Shown here piece after piece: positions 62,821-64,000 of a stretch of DNA of 64,000 bases. A program made the position numbers and the translations under genes. Within the stretch, counting starts at the first letter, position 1, and every line of letters begins with the position of its first letter. The notes below the pieces were generated by a model. That model did no database searches, had not been told where the DNA came from, and saw only the letters and a list, made by a program, of their open reading frames with translations. Source of the stretch: Armatimonas rosea (GTDB lineage: Bacteria; Armatimonadota; Armatimonadia; Armatimonadales; Armatimonadaceae); assembly GCF_014202505.1 (NCBI RefSeq), contig NZ_JACHGW010000003.1:682001-746000 (forward strand). The letters run 5' to 3'.

Positions 62821-64000
62821 CTATCGGGGGATCGGCTTGCCTTGACGGAGCGCGGGGAGCCAGTCCTGGTAGCAGCGCTTGTCGTAGGGGGCTTGGGAGC
62901 CGTTTTCGTTCTGGTGGCCGGAGATCGGGAGGATCACAACTTCTTTGGGGCCGCGCATCTGGTTGGCGGCGGCGAAGATTCCCGCCGGGGGGCAGGTCTC
63001 GTCGATTAGGCCGCAGCCGATCAGCACGGGGCAGGTGATACGCGATGCAAAGTTGGCGACATCGTAGTAGCGGGCGGCCTCACGCACTTTCTTTTCGTCT
63101 TTGCCTTGCGCATTGAAGACCCACATCGGCCAGCCGGGCATGCGGCCGGAGTCGGGGCCGAGCATGTCGCAGCCGGCGGGGACATTGGCGAGCGCGGCGG
63201 TGATCTTGGGGTGGAAGCCCGCGGTCATCAGCGACTGCAAGCCGCCCTGGCTCGTGCCCATGACAACGAGTGTTTTTCCGTCCCAGTCCGGGTGCTCCGT
63301 GAGGTACTGCGCGGCGCGGTAGCAGGACAGATACATCCGCAAGAAGTAGCTCGTCTCCGGGCTGTCGTTGCCGATCGCGGGGTAGTTGTTGAGCGGCCCC
63401 TTGCTCTGCGCCTCATAAAACGCGGGCGGCTGGTCGAAGGGGATATCGTGGGGCATGACATTGAGGGTCAGCCAGCCCTCGGCGGCGCGGTCGGTGGCCC
63501 AGTTTTTGGGGAGCCCGTAGACCCCGGCCCACTGGACAATCAAGAGCGCGGGGAGCTTGGTCTGCCCGGCGGGCTGGGCGAGCTGCGCGCGGATCTTGGT
63601 GCCACGGATATTGTCCATCGTGAGCTTGGAGTAGAGAACCCCCGCCCGCCCCGACGGCTGCCGCTCCAGCTGGGGATTGGCAGGGACGCGCTCCAGCTCT
63701 CGCACCTTTGCGGCCCAGAAGGCATCGAAGTCGGCGGGGCGCTTGGCCGAGAGCGCGATCTTCTCCGGGGCCGCCACTGCGCCCCCTCGGCTTCGGGAGC
63801 CCTGGACCACCAAGAGAAGCGTCCCCGGCTCGTCGAAGCGCGCCTCTACCTGGCCCTTGCCGCCACTCAGCACCATGCTGCCCTTGCTTATCTCGGTGAG
63901 GCCGCCTTTTTTGACGACATAGTCGAGCTTCTCGGGCGGAGTTCCCTCGCCGGCCCAGACAATGCTCCAGCGCACGGTCTCCCCAACCCGGTAGACTCCC
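62821..64000 (-). CDS. Acetylxylan esterase / cephalosporin-C deacetylase-like hydrolase (5' end outside window)
   Basis: The frame stays open to the window edge, with codons for GVYRVGETV before the first internal GTG, so the N-terminus is missing. About 393 residues are visible. A beta-sandwich segment (SIVWAGEGTPPEKLDYVVKK) precedes the AXE1-type hydrolase. It has RPADFDAFWAAKVRELERVP, the nucleophile in VVMGTSQGGLQSLMTAG, the Asp region in CGLIDETCPPAG and the His in LPISGHQNENG. Such enzymes remove acetyl groups from xylan or sugar esters. A signal peptide would be in the missing part. It ends at the nested inverted repeat before smpB. Confidence 0.92.
   Translation of the reverse strand, partial: GVYRVGETVRWSIVWAGEGTPPEKLDYVVKKGGLTEISKGSMVLSGGKGQVEARFDEPGTLLLVVQGSRSRGGAVAAPEKIALSAKRPADFDAFWAAKVRELERVPANPQLERQPSGRAGVLYSKLTMDNIRGTKIRAQLAQPAGQTKLPALLIVQWAGVYGLPKNWATDRAAEGWLTLNVMPHDIPFDQPPAFYEAQSKGPLNNYPAIGNDSPETSYFLRMYLSCYRAAQYLTEHPDWDGKTLVVMGTSQGGLQSLMTAGFHPKITAALANVPAGCDMLGPDSGRMPGWPMWVFNAQGKDEKKVREAARYYDVANFASRITCPVLIGCGLIDETCPPAGIFAAANQMRGPKEVVILPISGHQNENGSQAPYDKRCYQDWLPALRQGKPIPR

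Overview
The window looks like the chromosome of a GC-rich, diderm (LPS-bearing) bacterium, most likely an Armatimonadota close to Armatimonas. This is inferred from two things. First, there are two pseudopilins whose N-terminal helix runs straight into [12 protein letters not shown] and which end in an F-x-DGHAK motif, a combination typical of that phylum. Second, there is a full lipid A / BAM / TamB gene set. No phage, plasmid, insertion sequence, CRISPR array or rRNA was seen. Nearly all of the sequence is dense, mostly housekeeping coding DNA, and the novelty lies in signals between genes and in unusual inserts in known proteins.

Layout. 1-4.1 kb: end of a Gfo/Idh/MocA oxidoreductase, a secreted HEAT-repeat protein and a GT4 glycosyltransferase, closed by a strong terminator. 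4.4-8.1 kb: a pseudopilin, a tiny lipoprotein and a beta-propeller/phosphoesterase protein. 8.2-11.0 kb: a translationally coupled type III polyketide synthase, methyltransferase and flavin monooxygenase, probably making a phenolic or quinone lipid. 11.0-14.4 kb (minus): lpxC-fabZ-lpxA-lpxB. 14.4-18.4 kb: a small membrane protein, a palindromic repeat and an oversized SecA. 18.5-24.3 kb: an ECF sigma factor, an esterase, an MFS transporter, a second pseudopilin and an alpha/beta hydrolase. 24.3-26.4 kb: moaC-moeA and a STAS protein. 26.4-30.4 kb: prepilin peptidase, PilC and an unknown protein. 30.45 kb: tRNA-Pro(GGG).

30.5-36.0 kb (minus) is an envelope-assembly block: an ECF sigma factor, bamA, ompH/skp, an unknown coiled-coil lipoprotein and lpxD. 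Next come lipA-tamB (36-42.5 kb), a TPR lipoprotein, a PHP phosphoesterase, an RpoD-family sigma factor, XerD and 5-formyl-THF cyclo-ligase (42.5-46.9 kb). A three-gene operon follows (Gfo/Idh oxidoreductase, discoidin-like secreted protein, TIGR03663-type membrane protein; 47.1-50.7 kb). Then a CHASE4-GGDEF-EAL protein, a NarL-type two-component pair, DUF58 and rhomboid-TPR genes, an ASCH protein, an S9 peptidase, a dihydrolipoyl acyltransferase, a YdjC-like deacetylase, smpB and a truncated acetylxylan-esterase-like gene at the right edge.

How it fits together. The lpxC-fabZ-lpxA-lpxB and lpxD-lipoprotein-ompH-bamA clusters plus tamB supply lipid A and outer-membrane biogenesis. pilD, pilC and the two pseudopilins belong to a type IV pilus / type II secretion apparatus whose other parts are elsewhere. 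The esterases, deacetylase and Gfo/Idh enzymes suggest use of plant or microbial polysaccharide. The most unusual global signal is a TANNNT hexamer 6-8 nt before the start codon of at least ten operon-leading genes that lack a convincing Shine-Dalgarno sequence. This points to frequent leaderless transcription. Two families of structured intergenic repeats are also present.
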